From: Euptelea pleiosperma
Lineage: Eukaryota; Streptophyta; Magnoliopsida; Ranunculales; Eupteleaceae
Assembly: GCA_035048495.1 (NCBI GenBank)
Contig: CM068553.1
Span: 24,863,190 to 24,927,189 of the forward strand
Length of the DNA: 64,000 bases
Direction: 5' to 3'
Shown here: piece by piece, positions 8,181 through 19,278 of the stretch
Numbering within the stretch: the first letter of the stretch is position 1
Layout of the letters: each line of letters opens with the position of its first letter
The notes under the pieces: generated by a model
What the model saw: only the letters and a program-made list of their open reading frames with translations
Databases searched by the model: none
What the model was told of the DNA's origin: nothing
Program-made: the position numbers and the translations under genes

Positions 8181-10793
8181 CACTTGGATCATTGATTCTA
8201 GGGCTTCAGAACACATGACGGGCATGTCTTCTTTATTTTCCAGTTATCCTATCTGTTCTGGCCGTGATAAGGTGAAAACAGCTGATGGCACCTTATCTTC
8301 TGTGTCTGGGAAAGGGAATATCCTTCCTCTCCCCAATTGCCTCTTTCATCTGTTTTGCATGTTCCCAGATTTACTTCTAACCTACTTTCTGTTAGTGCTT
8401 TAACTAAAACCTTAAACCGCTGTGTCACTTTTTCCCCTACTTCTTGTGTCTTTCAGGACCTAGAGACGAGGAGGACGATTGGCACTGGACATGAAGCTAA
8501 TGGCCTCTACCTTTTGGATGGACGCCTTTCTGGGCCCACCGCACTACAGTCTTCTGCTAGTAGTAGTAGTAGTAGGATAAATGTTGTTTTGAACTGGCAT
8601 GCTCGTCTGGGGCATGTCTCTTTTCAGTATTTGAAACTTTTATTTCCAAGTTTGTTTACTTCTATTTCTTTTTTTGCTTTACACTGTGAGACATGTGAGC
8701 TCTCCAAGCATTGTAGATCAAATTATCTCTCCAGAGGTAATAGAAGTTCTACTTGTTTTGACATTGTGCATTCTGATGTATGGGGTCCCTCCCCAACTAC
8801 TTCTATCTTTGGCTTCCGCTACTTCATTTCCTTTGTTGATGATCATACTAGGTGTACATGGGTTTATCTTATGAAAACCAAGGATGAAGCTCATTCCATC
8901 TTTCAGGGTTTTCATAAGATGATCCAAACCCAGTATGATATCTCCATCAAGGTTCTTCATACTGACCGGGGTGGAGAATATATGTTTGGGGGCCTTCAAC
9001 ACTACCTTCTTGACCATGGGATTTGTCATCAAAATTCTTGTAGCTACATCCCTCAACAGAATGGTGTAGCTAAGAGAAAAATGCGACATTTGACTGAGAT
9101 AGCTAGATCTCTTTTGATTGGCTCTCATGTCCCCAAGACCTATTGGTCAGATGTAGTGGTTACGACTGCTTACTTGAGTAACAGAATACCCTCTCGTGTT
9201 CTCAATTTTAAATCTCCTCTTCAGGTTCTTTCACCTGATTCTCATATTTTCTCTGTTCCTCCTCGCATCTTTGGTTGTGTACGTTATGTACATATTCTTG
9301 GTCCTCATCGTACCAAACTCGATCCCAAAGCACTCAAGTGCGTCTTCCTCGGTTACTCCTCTACCCATAAAGGGTATAAGTGTTACCATCCATCCTCTGG
9401 AAAGAAGTTTGTATGCATGGATGTCACATTTCGTGAGGAGCTTTCCTTTTTCTCTCCCACCTCTCTTCAGGGGGAGAGTAGTAATGAAGAGAGGTGGAAT
9501 GTTCCTTTTCCTGCTATATCCCTATCCCCTCCTCTAGAGTTTGAGAGGCCTCTACCCACTCATACTACTAGTGTGATTGATAGTGCTCCTAGAGCTCAGA
9601 AGGAGCTCAAAGTCTATAGCAGAAGGGCGACAGTCACAGCTGATCCAAGACCAGTGGTTCACTCCTCGGATCCAGATAATCCTCCATCTCTCCCTATACC
9701 TGTCATTCCTTTGCCTACTGATGATTCTGATCTTCCTATTGCGATTAGAAAAGGCATCAGAAGTTGTACTCAACATCCTTTGAGCAACTTCGTTTCCTAC
9801 GATGCCTTGTCACCTTCATACAGAGCCTTTATCACATCAGTTTCCACCATTCTCACTCCCTCTTCCATGGCAGAAGACGATGCCTTGTCACCTTCATACG
9901 GAGCCTTTATCACATCAGTTTCCACCATTCCCACTCCCTTTTCCGTGGCAGAAGGGTTAGCACACCGTAGATGGAAAGCTGCTATGGTAGAAGAAATGAA
10001 GGCGCTGGATAAGAACAAAACTTGGGAGCTTGTTGACTTGCCAAGAGGCAAGAAGCCGGTTGGATGCAGATGGGTGTTCACAGTGAAGTACAAGGCCGAT
10101 GGGTCAGTAGAGAAGTACAAGGCCAGACTGGTTGCCAAAGGGTACACTCAGACCTACGGGATTGACTATGTGGAGACCTTTGCACCCGTTGCAAAGATGA
10201 ACTCCATAAGGGTATTGTTGTCTGTAGCAGCAAACCAAGCGTGGCCTTTGCATCAGCTGGATGTGAAGAATGCGTTCCTTCATGGGGATCTGCATGAAGA
10301 GGTCTATATGGTACCTCCTCCAGGGTTCACTCCCCCAGGGGACAACAGTAAGGTGTGTCGTCTAAGGAAAGCCCTCTATGGGCTTAAGCAATCCCCCAGA
10401 GCTTGGTTTGAGAGGTTCACTCTAGCAGTGAAGAAGCTGGGATATACTCAAAGCCAAGCCGATCACACCCTATTTGTGAAGCACCTAGGGAAGAGCACTA
10501 CGGCCCTCATCGTCTATGTTGACGATATCATTCTGACAGGGAATGATGCTGAGGAGGTGATCAAGCTAGAGGATCATCTAGCAGGCGATTTTGAGACCAA
10601 AGATCTGGGACTCCTCAAGTACTTTCTTGGCATAGAAGTTGCAAGATCCAGCCAAGGGATCTTCATCTCATAAAGGAAGTATGTCCTAGATCTATTGAAG
10701 GATACTGGCAAGCTGGGAGCTAAGCCAGTGGAGACCCTCATAGAGTAGAATCACTAGCTGGCTGACTCGAGTAGTATACCTTTACAAGATGTG
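8181..10793 (+). pseudogene. pol: Copia C pol: protease, integrase, reverse transcriptase
   Basis: Domain order is Copia-type (PR-IN-RT-RH). The protease box reads 'WIIDSRASEHMTG', with Arg replacing the Gly of DSGAS. A frameshift occurs near 8340, after which a 778-codon ORF (8337-10673) is open. It contains the GAG-pre-integrase 'WHARLGHVSF', integrase 'HSDVWGP' and 'SFVDDHTR', 'YIPQQNGVAKRK', the RT block '[19 protein letters not shown]', '[13 protein letters not shown]' and the catalytic 'YVDDIILTGND' at about 10516. The ORF ends in a TAA at 10671-10673, followed by two more in-frame stops (about 10746 and 10755) before RNase H. Compared with copy E it carries an extra in-frame 78-bp duplication at 9801-9956. 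Confidence 0.9.
9801..9956 (+). repeat. In-frame 78-bp tandem duplication in Copia C pol
   Basis: Two consecutive copies (starting at 9801 and 9879) encode '[17 protein letters not shown]' and '[17 protein letters not shown]'. The related copy E has the segment once (about 38120-38200, minus). The unit is 26 codons, so it keeps the frame between integrase and RT. Confidence 0.85.
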
Positions 10794-11470
10794 AGGAGCT
10801 TTCAGAGATTGGTTGGAAGGTTGATTTACCTCTCCTTGACTCGTCCAGACATTGCCTATGCAGTCAGTGTTATCAGTCAGTACATGCATTCTCCTAGGGA
10901 GATTCACTTAGAGGCAGCTCACAGGATATTGAGATACCTCAAGTCCGCCCCTGGCCGAGGCCTTCTTTTTCAGAAGAATGGCCACATGAGAGTAGAGTCA
11001 TATACTGATGCAGACTGGGCTGGTGCCAAGGATGATAGGAGATCTACCTCAGGCTATTGCACCTTTGTGGGAGGCAATCTAGTTACCTGGAGGAGCAAGA
11101 AGCAACCAATAGTTGCCAGATCCAGTGCAGAGGCAGAATTTAGGGCAATGGCCTATGGCTTGTGTGAGATACTCTGGCTGAAGATGTTGGTGGCTGAACT
11201 TGGCTTTCCAGTCTTGGGACCCATGAGCTTGTACTGTGACAACAAGGCGGTTATCAGCATTGCTCACAATCCAGTGCAACATGATCGGGCCAAGCATATT
11301 GAAGTGGATCGTCACTTCATTCGGGAGAAGATTGTATCTGGGGAGGTTTGTACCCCCTTTGTGAAGACAGATGAGTAAGTAGCAGATGTCTTCACTAAAG
11401 AAGTTCCCAGTTGGCAACATCATAGATGTTTATGCAAGTTGGGCATGAAAGATATCTATGCGCCAACTTG
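10794..11470 (+). pseudogene. Copia C RNase H
   Basis: The segment reads '[20 protein letters not shown]', then 'SYTDADWAGAKDDRRSTSGY' with the first catalytic Asp, 'SSAEAEFRAMA' with Glu, '[19 protein letters not shown]' with Asp, and '[14 protein letters not shown]'. A TAA at about 11376 falls where the 'ADVFTK' end should continue, and 'ADVFTKEVPSW' is readable after it. It is in the same frame as pol. It would normally degrade the RNA strand during reverse transcription. Confidence 0.9.
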
Positions 11471-11478
11471 AGGGGGAG
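11471..11478 (+). other. Polypurine tract of Copia C
   Basis: AGGGGGAG lies immediately 5' of the 3' LTR and primes plus-strand DNA synthesis. Confidence 0.85.
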
Positions 11479-11716
11479 TGTTATCAGATACGTAGAAATA
11501 CGTATTTATCTTGTATATGGGTAGTTCTGTAAATACCTCTTATGAGAGGTATACTTGTCATTTCTTTATGTAACCCTTTTTCCATAAATAAGATTTATGG
11601 GGTCATTGTGAATTAACACAAGACATCCAATTCCTCCATCTAATTCTCTCTCTTCTCTCTCTCTTCATATTGGAAACCCTAACTCCTAACCCTAATCTCA
11701 TCTAAGGAATTCAACT
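11479..11716 (+). repeat. 3' LTR of Copia C
   Basis: Direct repeat of 5990-6216, with an additional TTCTCTCTCTC-type expansion of 11 bp. The GCAGC duplication follows. Confidence 0.93.
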
Positions 11717-11721
11717 GCAGC

Positions 11722-12660
11722 TTCACGGCAGCATTGCGGACTCCAGTTCTTCTCTTCTGTATTACCTCCAAGTCCAATCAATTAATCTCCTTCAATAATA
11801 TGGATGAGGCAGGTAGCAATCTCCTTCTAGGTTTCTCCACAGCCAAAGATTGGCAAGAACTATGTTTTTGGTTCAGTTTTTAGAACTTTCTTGACATCAC
11901 ATGCATCAACATATCCTACCTCTTCATCGCGTGAAACCCACGAACTCAATAATATCTTTTCCTCTTCATTAAGTAACGTGCTCTGCTCCACTGGTGAACT
12001 ATCATCTCCAACCAAAACTTGTGACAAAGAAGAGATGATCGTCGACTCTAAATGCCTTAAGCCTACTATATCAACATCGAAAGAGTTGTCCTTGACTTCC
12101 ATTTAGTGCAACTCTTTCAAATCTTTGGCATCATTTTCCTCTTCAGGAAAGCTTTTGGAATTTTGACCTACAGACTAATAATTCTGCTGTTTGAGGTCCT
12201 TGATTAACAAACTTAAATCATCCATCATTATGTCAGAATTTTCCAACTTGAAGGAATTTTCCTGACTTTCTTCTTCAGCGGCATCCTCAGAATCATCCTC
12301 TTTCGCCATGCATCAATATCAGGGCTATGCTCTTTTCTTTGACTATCAGAAATCATAAACAACGCATTAGATGCAGCTTTTGGTTGGGAGCACCTATATC
12401 TGTACTCAAAACCTTCCAATAAATCACCGGAAAGCGGTGGGAGAGTCGGTAGTGGTGGCGGCGACGATCCAAGACAGTTGCAGTGGCGGATTGAAACTCT
12501 AGCAGAGATCCTTGCCCCCAGTTTGCTCTCAATACGATTTATCTAGCTATTATTGGCATCTTGTTGGATCTCCAAATGAGTTATCACATCGTTTAGTTTA
12601 GCTAACGCAGTTGCCAATGATCGCGAACCAATCTGAGACCTCTTTCAAGAATTTCGAACT
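11722..12660 (-). pseudogene. 5' internal region of element B, gag-like remnant
   Basis: Minus-strand pieces next to the PBS include 'KLNDVITHLEIQQDANNS', the coiled-coil-like start typical of a gypsy gag, and the ORFs 12228-12419 and 11860-12102. The latter is acidic ('LLNEEEKILLSSWVSRDEE'). No capsid fold signature, zinc knuckle, protease or RT is seen. Stops separate all the pieces. Confidence 0.4.
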
Positions 12661-12673
12661 TGCTCTGATACCA
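12661..12673 (-). other. Primer-binding site of element B
   Basis: The + strand TGCTCTGATACCA is the reverse complement of TGGTATCAGAGCA, complementary to the 3' end of initiator tRNA-Met. It lies four bases from the LTR edge. Confidence 0.8.
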
Positions 12674-12677
12674 AATT

Positions 12678-13097
12678 TGACGCAGGACGGAAGAACTGCC
12701 CTATGATTTGAGAAAGAACCTCGGCTTCGCACCGAATTAGCTTGGCTTCGCACCAAGATAGAGTGATTTCGCTCACGAGAGAGTTCTCAAAGTGAAAATC
12801 AATATGAAAATTCATTAATCAAGTCACGCTTAAAATCAAGGCTTACATCCCTATTTATAGAACCATCTAACCTAACTTTCCTAATTCAAATAAAACTTAA
12901 AATAAGAAATTCCTAACACACGTCAACTACTGCAATCACTAATAAAAGCCTAATTGGAAACAAAATCCAACTTTAATTAGAAAGATCCTAATTAAACTAA
13001 AAAAATAAATAAAGCAAATCTTCTTGAGGTCCACATGCTTGACCGGGCATTGATTCGGTGTAGTGGCGGACCATGGAAATAGAATGCTTCCACATCG
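12678..13097 (-). repeat. 5' LTR of element B
   Basis: Partner of 4470-4857. It begins TGACGCAGGACGG on the + strand next to the PBS and ends CCACATCG. The final G is probably a mutated A of the canonical TG..CA end, because the other copy ends CGCATCA. The CTTGA duplication follows immediately. Confidence 0.8.
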
Positions 13098-13229
13098 CTT
13101 GAATAACACTTATATATCTCTTATTCTAAATAGAGGAGGAGCAGAATAATAAGCTTACTTGGTAGCGTGTATTATTATCATAAAATTTTTAGCGTCAAGA
13201 ATCAATGAGGAGTTGGGATCGATGTATCT
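13098..13229 (+). pseudogene. LINE1 ORF2 fragment 2
   Basis: After the second copy of CTTGA the reading resumes as 'NNTYISLIL', the counterpart of 'NSTFIALIP' in LINE2. Degraded 'KFLASRINEELGS' follows, the counterpart of the '[12 protein letters not shown]' helix. The fragment stops at the ATGTATCT target site of the hAT-type element. Confidence 0.75.
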
Positions 13230-14956
13230 TAGGGCTGCAACTCGGGCGGGTTGGAGGTTAACCTGAGCCCAACCCGACCTTCAAGGTTTTGAGCCCGAGC
13301 CCGAGCCCGAACCCAACCCGAGGTCGGGCTTAAGAATCTCAACCCGAGCCCAGCCCAGTCGGGTTCATCGAGTTAGGACGTTAATGGCTGGTGAACAAGA
13401 ACCTTACCTGCATGTCTATGCAACTCTGGGATCCGCATCTCCCGACGCCTCTATCTGGATTTTCAACCCAACATCGTAACATGCGATTGATTGATCAAGC
13501 TATCCCAGCATCGAATGAGTGTCACCGAGTTGTGAGAAGGGAGGTGGAGGGGAGTTGCATCACTGGCATGGGGAAGACGGAGACCAACAAGGGAGACCTT
13601 GGTCTTGAACTAGCAAAGGAATTCGTGTAGAGGGAGCAAGGCTGTAGATCACCGAAAAATCGTTGCTTCTAGTTATCAAGGGAGGAAAATGAGCAAAGCA
13701 TGTAGACCTTGGTCCTCCTCTGCAAAAAACTTCTCAAAGCACGCAGTAGAAAAACCAAAGGAAAAGGCATGGTGAAGGTACACAGAAGAAGAAGGTGCCA
13801 TGTCATTTCAGAAAGGTGCATGGGAGACATGTACATAGAGTAAAACTTTTATCACAGTGTTCGGACAGTCGCTTCTGTCACAATGAAAATCACAGGCCAC
13901 ATGGCACACCCTTAGTGGAAGCTGACCGTATGGATGTTTGGCCAGTCCCTCAGTGAACCTCTAAACCAAAAATCAGCTTGATTAGTGATTAAAATCCTTT
14001 GGATCTTTGCACCCAAATAACGCTTAATATTGCTCGAATTCTTACCGTTAAAATCAACCCATCAAAATAACTTCAATCAAATCGCTTAGAAATCACTAAT
14101 CAGACTGATTTTTGGTTTAGAGGTCTACTGAGGGACTGGTCAAACATCCATATGGTCAGTGTCCACTAAGAGTGTGCCACGTGGTTTGTGATTCTCATTG
14201 TGACAGAAGCATCTGTCAGAATGCTGTGATAGAATCATAGAAGTTTTACTCATATAAATGTACCTAACTCTATACTTGGATAGGTGGCAGCAAATCAAAG
14301 GCTAGGGAGAGGACATGTTGGTGCTGAGGTAGCTACTAGCCTACTAGGGAAGGCGTATTGGATCTATGAAATTTTAAAAAACGAGTTACTACAGCTTAAG
14401 GCGATGTGTCACTTTCCAAAGGGTTTGATGAAAAAGAATGGCAGCAATCAGGCGAGTTGGTGGGAAAATGCTAAAAGGGAGGCGACATGTGGTGATATCA
14501 CTAGGAAAGGTAATAACTTGCAGGACATGTTTTTGGACGAGAATACATTAAATCTAGTTATGGTAAATGAGGGTTATTTGTAATGATATGGTGCTTCACA
14601 AGAGGGTGAGACGGGAGGAAGTGGACGTTGATTTTGTACAAATGACAAATGACGATGAAGGAGAGGTCAGGGTCAGAACAAGTTTCTTCTGACACATCGC
14701 AAGGGAGATGGGGGGAAAAGTAGACAACATGTGGCGGGAGAGTAGAGGTTGCAACAAATGGGGCAAGGTGGAAATGTGGAGGAGAACTGATGTATGTCGG
14801 GCTCGGGTTGGGTTGGGCTTCTTAAAGTCTCAGCCCGAGCTCAACCTGATTCTAATCGGGTTTTCAAAAACGAGCCTGAGCCCGAGCCTGAGTATTGAAG
14901 GGGCCAACCCAACCAGAGCCCAACATCGGGTTGAGTCCGCCCAAGTTGCAGCCCTA
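13230..14956. mobile_element. Non-autonomous hAT-type element 1, TSD ATGTATCT
   Basis: The terminal inverted repeats are TAGGGCTGCAAC on the left and GTTGCAGCCCTA on the right. A perfect 8-bp duplication ATGTATCT (13222-13229 and 14957-14964) flanks it. The sub-terminal DNA is dominated by GGGTTGG/CCCGAGCCC words on both sides. No transposase ORF is recognisable (13391-13630 and 14284-14583 give no family match). A foldback MITE sits inside at 13838-14251. It interrupts the LINE1 RT domain. The TIR family is shared with 50016-51560. Confidence 0.88.
13838..14251. mobile_element. Foldback MITE (GAGTAAAACTT termini) inside hAT-type element 1
   Basis: The ends are GAGTAAAACTTTTATCAC and GAAGTTTTACTC, and the arms continue as long inverted repeats. 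For example 'ACAGTCGCTTCTGTCACAATG' is mirrored by 'CATTGTGACAGAAGCATCTGTC' (quoted approximately), and the CATCCATATGGTCAG arm is also paired. Candidate 9-bp flanks ATGTACATA and ATATAAATG agree at six of nine positions. It is non-coding. Confidence 0.7.
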
Positions 14957-14964
14957 ATGTATCT

Positions 14965-16671
14965 CCTTATCAAGGACTGTTCATTTCGCAACAACAAATC
15001 CTTGAAGGGGATCCTTTGGAAAGTGGATTTGGAAAAGGCTTATGATCATATAGTTCGCACAAAATGGAGAAAATGGTTTAAGGTGTTTTTTTCTATAACT
15101 TTCTTTTCCATTTTGGTCAATGAGTCTCCAATCGCTTACTTTAAAAGCTCAAGAGCCCTAAGACAAGGGTATCCTCGTTTTCCATTCCTATTTATAGTGG
15201 TTATGGAGGCTTTGAGTAGACTTAACCAAAAAGCAGAAGATGGCGACATCCTAGAAGGTTTTTGGTGGGAGAGAACAACATTTGCAATTTGCTGACAACA
15301 CGTTATTTTTTTGCAAGGCTTCTTATTGTCAATTAAGGTACTTAAGATGTGTCATTAGGTGCGTCAAAGCAATGTTGGGTTTACACATCAACCTTTCAAA
15401 GCCAGATTTTTGAGTAGAAGCAGTTGACGACTCCTAAGGGAGTTCGCTGGTAGCTTGGATTGCAAAGTATGATGTCTCCCACTAAATACATCGACCTTCC
15501 CCTGGGTGCAAGTTACAGATTAGAGGCTAGTTGGGATCTGGTAATAGAGAGGTTTGAAAGAAGACTAATGTATTGGAAGAAGGATTATTTTATAAAAGGT
15601 GAGAAGGTAACTCTAATAAAAGTACTCTCTCAAGTCTCTAGATTCACTTTTTTCTCTAGGCTCCATTCTAATGTGCGTTGCTAATAGACTTGAGCAGTTA
15701 ATTAGGGATTTTTTATGGAATAGACTGGTGGATCACATAATATCAATTAGTGGATTGGAAACTAGTTTGTTAATTAGAAGAGGTGGGCAGCCTTTGCCCA
15801 AGACCCTTTACGGATATGGAGAAAGCCTTATTGGGCAAATGGTTTTGGAGGTATGTGATGGAGCCCAAGAGCCTTTGGAAGAGGGCTATTCATGTGGTAG
15901 TAGGAATAATGGGTGGGACAACAATATGTTCGTTCCTTCCTATGGTGTTGGGGAATGCGAGAATTTGGAAGTGTTCGATGATAGGGTGAGATATTTGGTG
16001 TGGGAAAATCCTTAAGGATGTCCTTCCCTTCTTTTTATTTTATTTCAAACCTGCATTCTTCTTCGGGATTGTTACGAGAGGGTGGCTGGTAGTGTAGTGG
16101 GAAATCCAAGTTCTAGAAGAAACATCCATGATGGCGAAATGGAAGACATTGCTATCCTTCATCGCATTGGAGGGGACCAAGTTGTGGAGAACGAGGTTAA
16201 TATAAGAGGATTTGGAAATGAGATTCGAAGGTAAATTTTTGGTGTGGTCCTTTTGCTAATTTGGAGCCTCCCTTTTTTCTGGCTAGATTGGTGTGGAGTA
16301 GTCCAATCCCATCCAATGTGGTTTTTTTAAGTTTGGACTGCTATGCGTAAGAAAATCCTTATGGTTGACTATTAAATGGTATGAGGAAAACCCCAACATA
16401 GGACGAATGTTATTCGGAGAAAAGAAGTAGGAAGAAGATTATACTTGGCATGTCTTTTTATATGCAAGAGAAGTGCTGTGGACAACTTGTTTGTTGTTTT
16501 ACTAGCACAGTATGGCGAGAAATCTTCCGGTTGTTTGGCTTGAGCTGGACTATTCCTAAAAGTGTGATCGAGCTTCTTCAAGGATGATATCTTGAAGCTT
16601 TTAATGTGTTGTGTTGTCTAGAAATTAATGGCATTTGCCATATGTTGGGCCACTAGAAAGGAACAATTGCA
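14965..16671 (+). pseudogene. LINE1 ORF2 fragment 3 (RT palm to C-terminal region)
   Basis: RT motifs are visible: 'KVDLEKAYDHI' at about 15027, 'SSRALRQGYPRFPFLFIVVMEAL' (split: RALRQGYPRF, then FLFIVVMEAL) at about 15147, and 'QFADNTLFF' at about 15287. The last has Asn in place of the second catalytic Asp of FADD. Downstream parts match 'TKYIDLPLGASYR', 'ERFERRLMYWKKDYF' and the zf-RVT-like end. Several frameshifts are present. It ends in the first copy of LINE2's 16-bp target site. Confidence 0.8.
16372..16655 (+). other. LINE1 sequence before the LINE2 insertion
   Basis: This is part of LINE1's decayed C-terminal region. The + reading contains a 'MAFAICWATRKERNN' stretch, corresponding to '[12 protein letters not shown]' of LINE2. 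The antisense ORF here is a shadow. Confidence 0.6.
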
Positions 16672-16706
16672 AGAGAAGAACTAGCAGTAGGTAAAGGTGA
16701 AGGATG

Positions 16707-19275
16707 AAGGTAAAGGTGGAAGCCAAAACGTTTAGCTTCGCGATCGTCTGTAAGGGGAGCAGCTCCTTACTACGAATCAGAGAAGAGGGGTGAAGGTGGA
16801 CAGAAGAAGCGGATGTACCGCTTGAACTAGGGTCATGGCTGGTGGATATGTTCAAGGATGCGACCAAGGCAAAGTCACTTAGACGGTTTTGGAGGAAGAG
16901 TGTATTGCGAGGTAGAACTTTTATAGCCGAGGTGAAAGGGAATGAGAATGGACATTTCATCCAGCTGATCGAATTTACAGCAAGAGGTAGAAATCTGGTT
17001 TTCTGCTTTCTAGAAGGGTCAAGAGGGGGAGGATGGTTGGCAGTGGCTATGTGTCTCCAGAATTTGCTTTCTGAGAAAGGGGCGAAACCAGAGCTGAAGA
17101 AGTCACTTTCGTGCGAGGTTAGGAGGGAGAAAAACCGGCCACAGGCTGAAGAAAACAACCTTAAGGAGGATCCCCTGGAGTTCCAGATTATCCGTGCTAG
17201 ACAGGAGTTCAGATTGGAGGAAAGATGGAACCATGCTATCATCTGTGAGTCCTCGGCTAACGACTCGAACTGGGAAGATATAGCGGTGGCTATTACTTGG
17301 ATCGCCGGAACTCCGGATTTATTCTACCTTATACCCTGTGGGGAGAAGAGAAGACTGTTCTTTGTAGATGATTATACCACTCTGGACTTCTTGTGCAAGT
17401 TGATATCTATCAGGATTGGTCACAACATCATCTACTTGAGCAGATGGTGGCCGTCGGTTAACGGAATCTCATCAAGCTGGAACTCTACCCCAGTCTGGGT
17501 TTCGGTTCAAGGTCTACCTTTCCACTTGTGGAACAAACAGTTGTTCGAAGCTATAGGTAGGAAAGCGGGGGGCCTGGAGGATGTAGACGTCGCTTCCTTA
17601 GCAGACTTGGACTACAGTGCCCTGCGCTTGAAGGTCAGAGGGAAGGCTAGAGAGATCCCCAGAGTGGTGGAGGTTTAGGATTGAGAGACAACGTACTCCG
17701 TTAGTCTCGACTTGATTTTCCTCGGCTTCTCGTACGAAGGAAAGGCGATCGACAATCCTAGCCTCTTAACGCAGGGATTTAGACCGCGGGTGGAAGACAG
17801 GTGGAAGAGGAGCAGACGGGAGGGCTACGGTGGTGGAACAGAAAATTGGCGGCCAGAGGCGGAGGAGTTAGCCGGAGCTGCATCAGTCATCGGAGAGCTG
17901 GATCACCACGTGGCTAGCTTCGCAGGGTCGAAGTCGACGACCCAACAGGAGGACGTAATGTGTCGTCGTACGCTGAGTTAACAGCAGGAGACAGAGTGTT
18001 TAAAAAGAAAGCGGTTTTGAAATTTAAAACCGAGCCCAACGAATCCTTTAAACCATTCCGGAATACTCCACAGCTTTACATGTGGAAGGAGTAGGTTAGA
18101 GGAAGCAAAAGGTCGCGGAATGGAGGTGGGCCCAGTGGGCCTAATGGGCCCAAGTTTTTCAAGTTAAGGGCGGTGCGGTTTGGCGGACGACGTAAGCCTT
18201 ATAAGAGGAGAGAGTCCCCCATCAGGGATCAGGGTCGATCAATCAAAGACCCTTCAAAGACACGTGGAACTGAGATCTCCTCCCATATAGCATCACTGGA
18301 GAAGGGTGGACCCTCATCTAAAGAACCAGTAGCCTCACACTCTCCTGTGAAGACAAAGTCTCTTCAGTCCTGCGACAGGAAGAGGAGCTCGAAGGCTGAT
18401 CGCCAGAAAGGTAAGCTTATCACCCCTTCTATCCTCTCCCCCATCCAAAGCGATTTTGGGTTTTTCTCTTTTCTGCCTGGTCTTTCTATGGCCAGTTCGC
18501 GGCTTGGGGGTACGGAACAAGGGGAATGCAGCTCGTGTTACCCAGTTACGGAAGAGGAGGTTCAAGCAGCTGGTCTTCAAGAAAGGGCTTCCGTCGCAGC
18601 AGATCCTCTTGAGGATTGCTCCGATGACGTAAGAGAGGGGAACTCCGGGAAGGGGAACGAAAGTCGAACAGACAACGAAATGATTCTAATGACTTCTCAC
18701 CCTTTTGTTTCACCTCTGGAGAGTTCTCCTCGGATCGAAACGGGAAGAGATCATAAGGGTTTGAGAACTCTACTCAGGTCGGTAGGACTAGAAGGGATCC
18801 CTAGACTACCGGAGTCTTCTAATTCCATCGAGCAGGACCTCAATTCATGGTTCAGACGCGATATCTTATCTCTGGGGGAGTCCTTGGGCCTATCTTTCAG
18901 AGGGCATGAGGAAGAGGTTAGAAAGCTGTACCTAACGATTTTGGGGGTCCGAGAGGAATCAGAATGCTTACTGATGCAACCTTGAACCAAGCAGGAAGGA
19001 AAGGATAGGAGATGGTTGAAGGAGAAGATAACCAGGCCGGCGGAACACATACAATGTGGTACACCATCTGCGACTGTGAATAAGGAGGGGGATGGGCTAG
19101 AAGATCAGGCAGGCAAAGGATCACGGATGGAAGATACGGAGCAACCAGGGGACTCTCTGCAATTGATTAGGTCTGGTAAAATCCCTAGAGAGCTACAACG
19201 CCTGGAGTGCCCTTTTAACTTAGGAGAACCCTTGGTGTTTAGGAGCCGTAGAAGTGGGCGGAAGCAGAAAAGTGA
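16707..19275 (+). pseudogene. LINE2 ORF1 (RNA-binding, DUF4283-like)
   Basis: An ATG at 16713 matches the ORF1 start of LINE3 (KVKVEAKTFSF versus [11 protein letters not shown]), but the frame is quickly broken. The longest open piece (16842-17678) carries the plant LINE ORF1 core 'WNHAIICESSANDSNWEDIA', 'YLSRWWPSVNGISSSW' and 'PVWVSVQGLPFHLWNKQLFE' with 'IGRKAGGLEDVD'. Further pieces are at 18173-18985 ('DLNSWFRRDILSLGESLGLS') and 19016-19282 ('RELQRLECPFN'). By analogy with other L1-type LINEs this protein binds its own RNA as a chaperone. The basic, low-complexity C-terminal half is poorly conserved. Confidence 0.75.
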
Positions 19276-19278
19276 TAA

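Larger units (their letters stand above)
5990..11716 (+). mobile_element. Copia element C, complete but mutated, TSD GCAGC
   Basis: Full-structure Copia element: 5' LTR 5990-6216, PBS 6217-6229, gag, protease, integrase, RT, RNase H, polypurine tract 11471-11478, and 3' LTR 11479-11716. It is flanked by GCAGC at 5985-5989 and 11717-11721. By eye the LTRs differ at about eight positions plus one 11-bp indel, so the insertion is moderately recent. It interrupts the internal region of element B in the opposite orientation. Stops and frameshifts in gag and pol, and a changed protease active site, show that it cannot act autonomously. Confidence 0.93.
4470..13097 (-). mobile_element. LTR element B (non-autonomous or decayed), TSD CTTGA
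   Basis: Two direct LTRs (4470-4857 and 12678-13097) are flanked by a perfect CTTGA duplication (4465-4469 and 13098-13102). A PBS matching TGGTATCAGAGCA (minus, 12661-12673) sits next to the right LTR, so the element is on the minus strand. Apart from the nested Copia C (5990-11716) and a MITE (5286-5561), its own internal DNA is only about 1.8 kb. It has a gag-start-like pseudogene at the 5' end and no recognisable pol. This suggests a deletion derivative or LARD-like non-autonomous element. Confidence 0.8.

Noticed and set aside
8337..10673. 778-codon Copia ORF as an active gene
   Set aside because: It is only part of pol. It starts after a frameshift, the protease box is mutated, and three stops precede RNase H.
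16625..17242. 205-codon minus-strand ORF
   Set aside because: It is an antisense shadow of LINE2 ORF1 and spans the LINE2 insertion edge.
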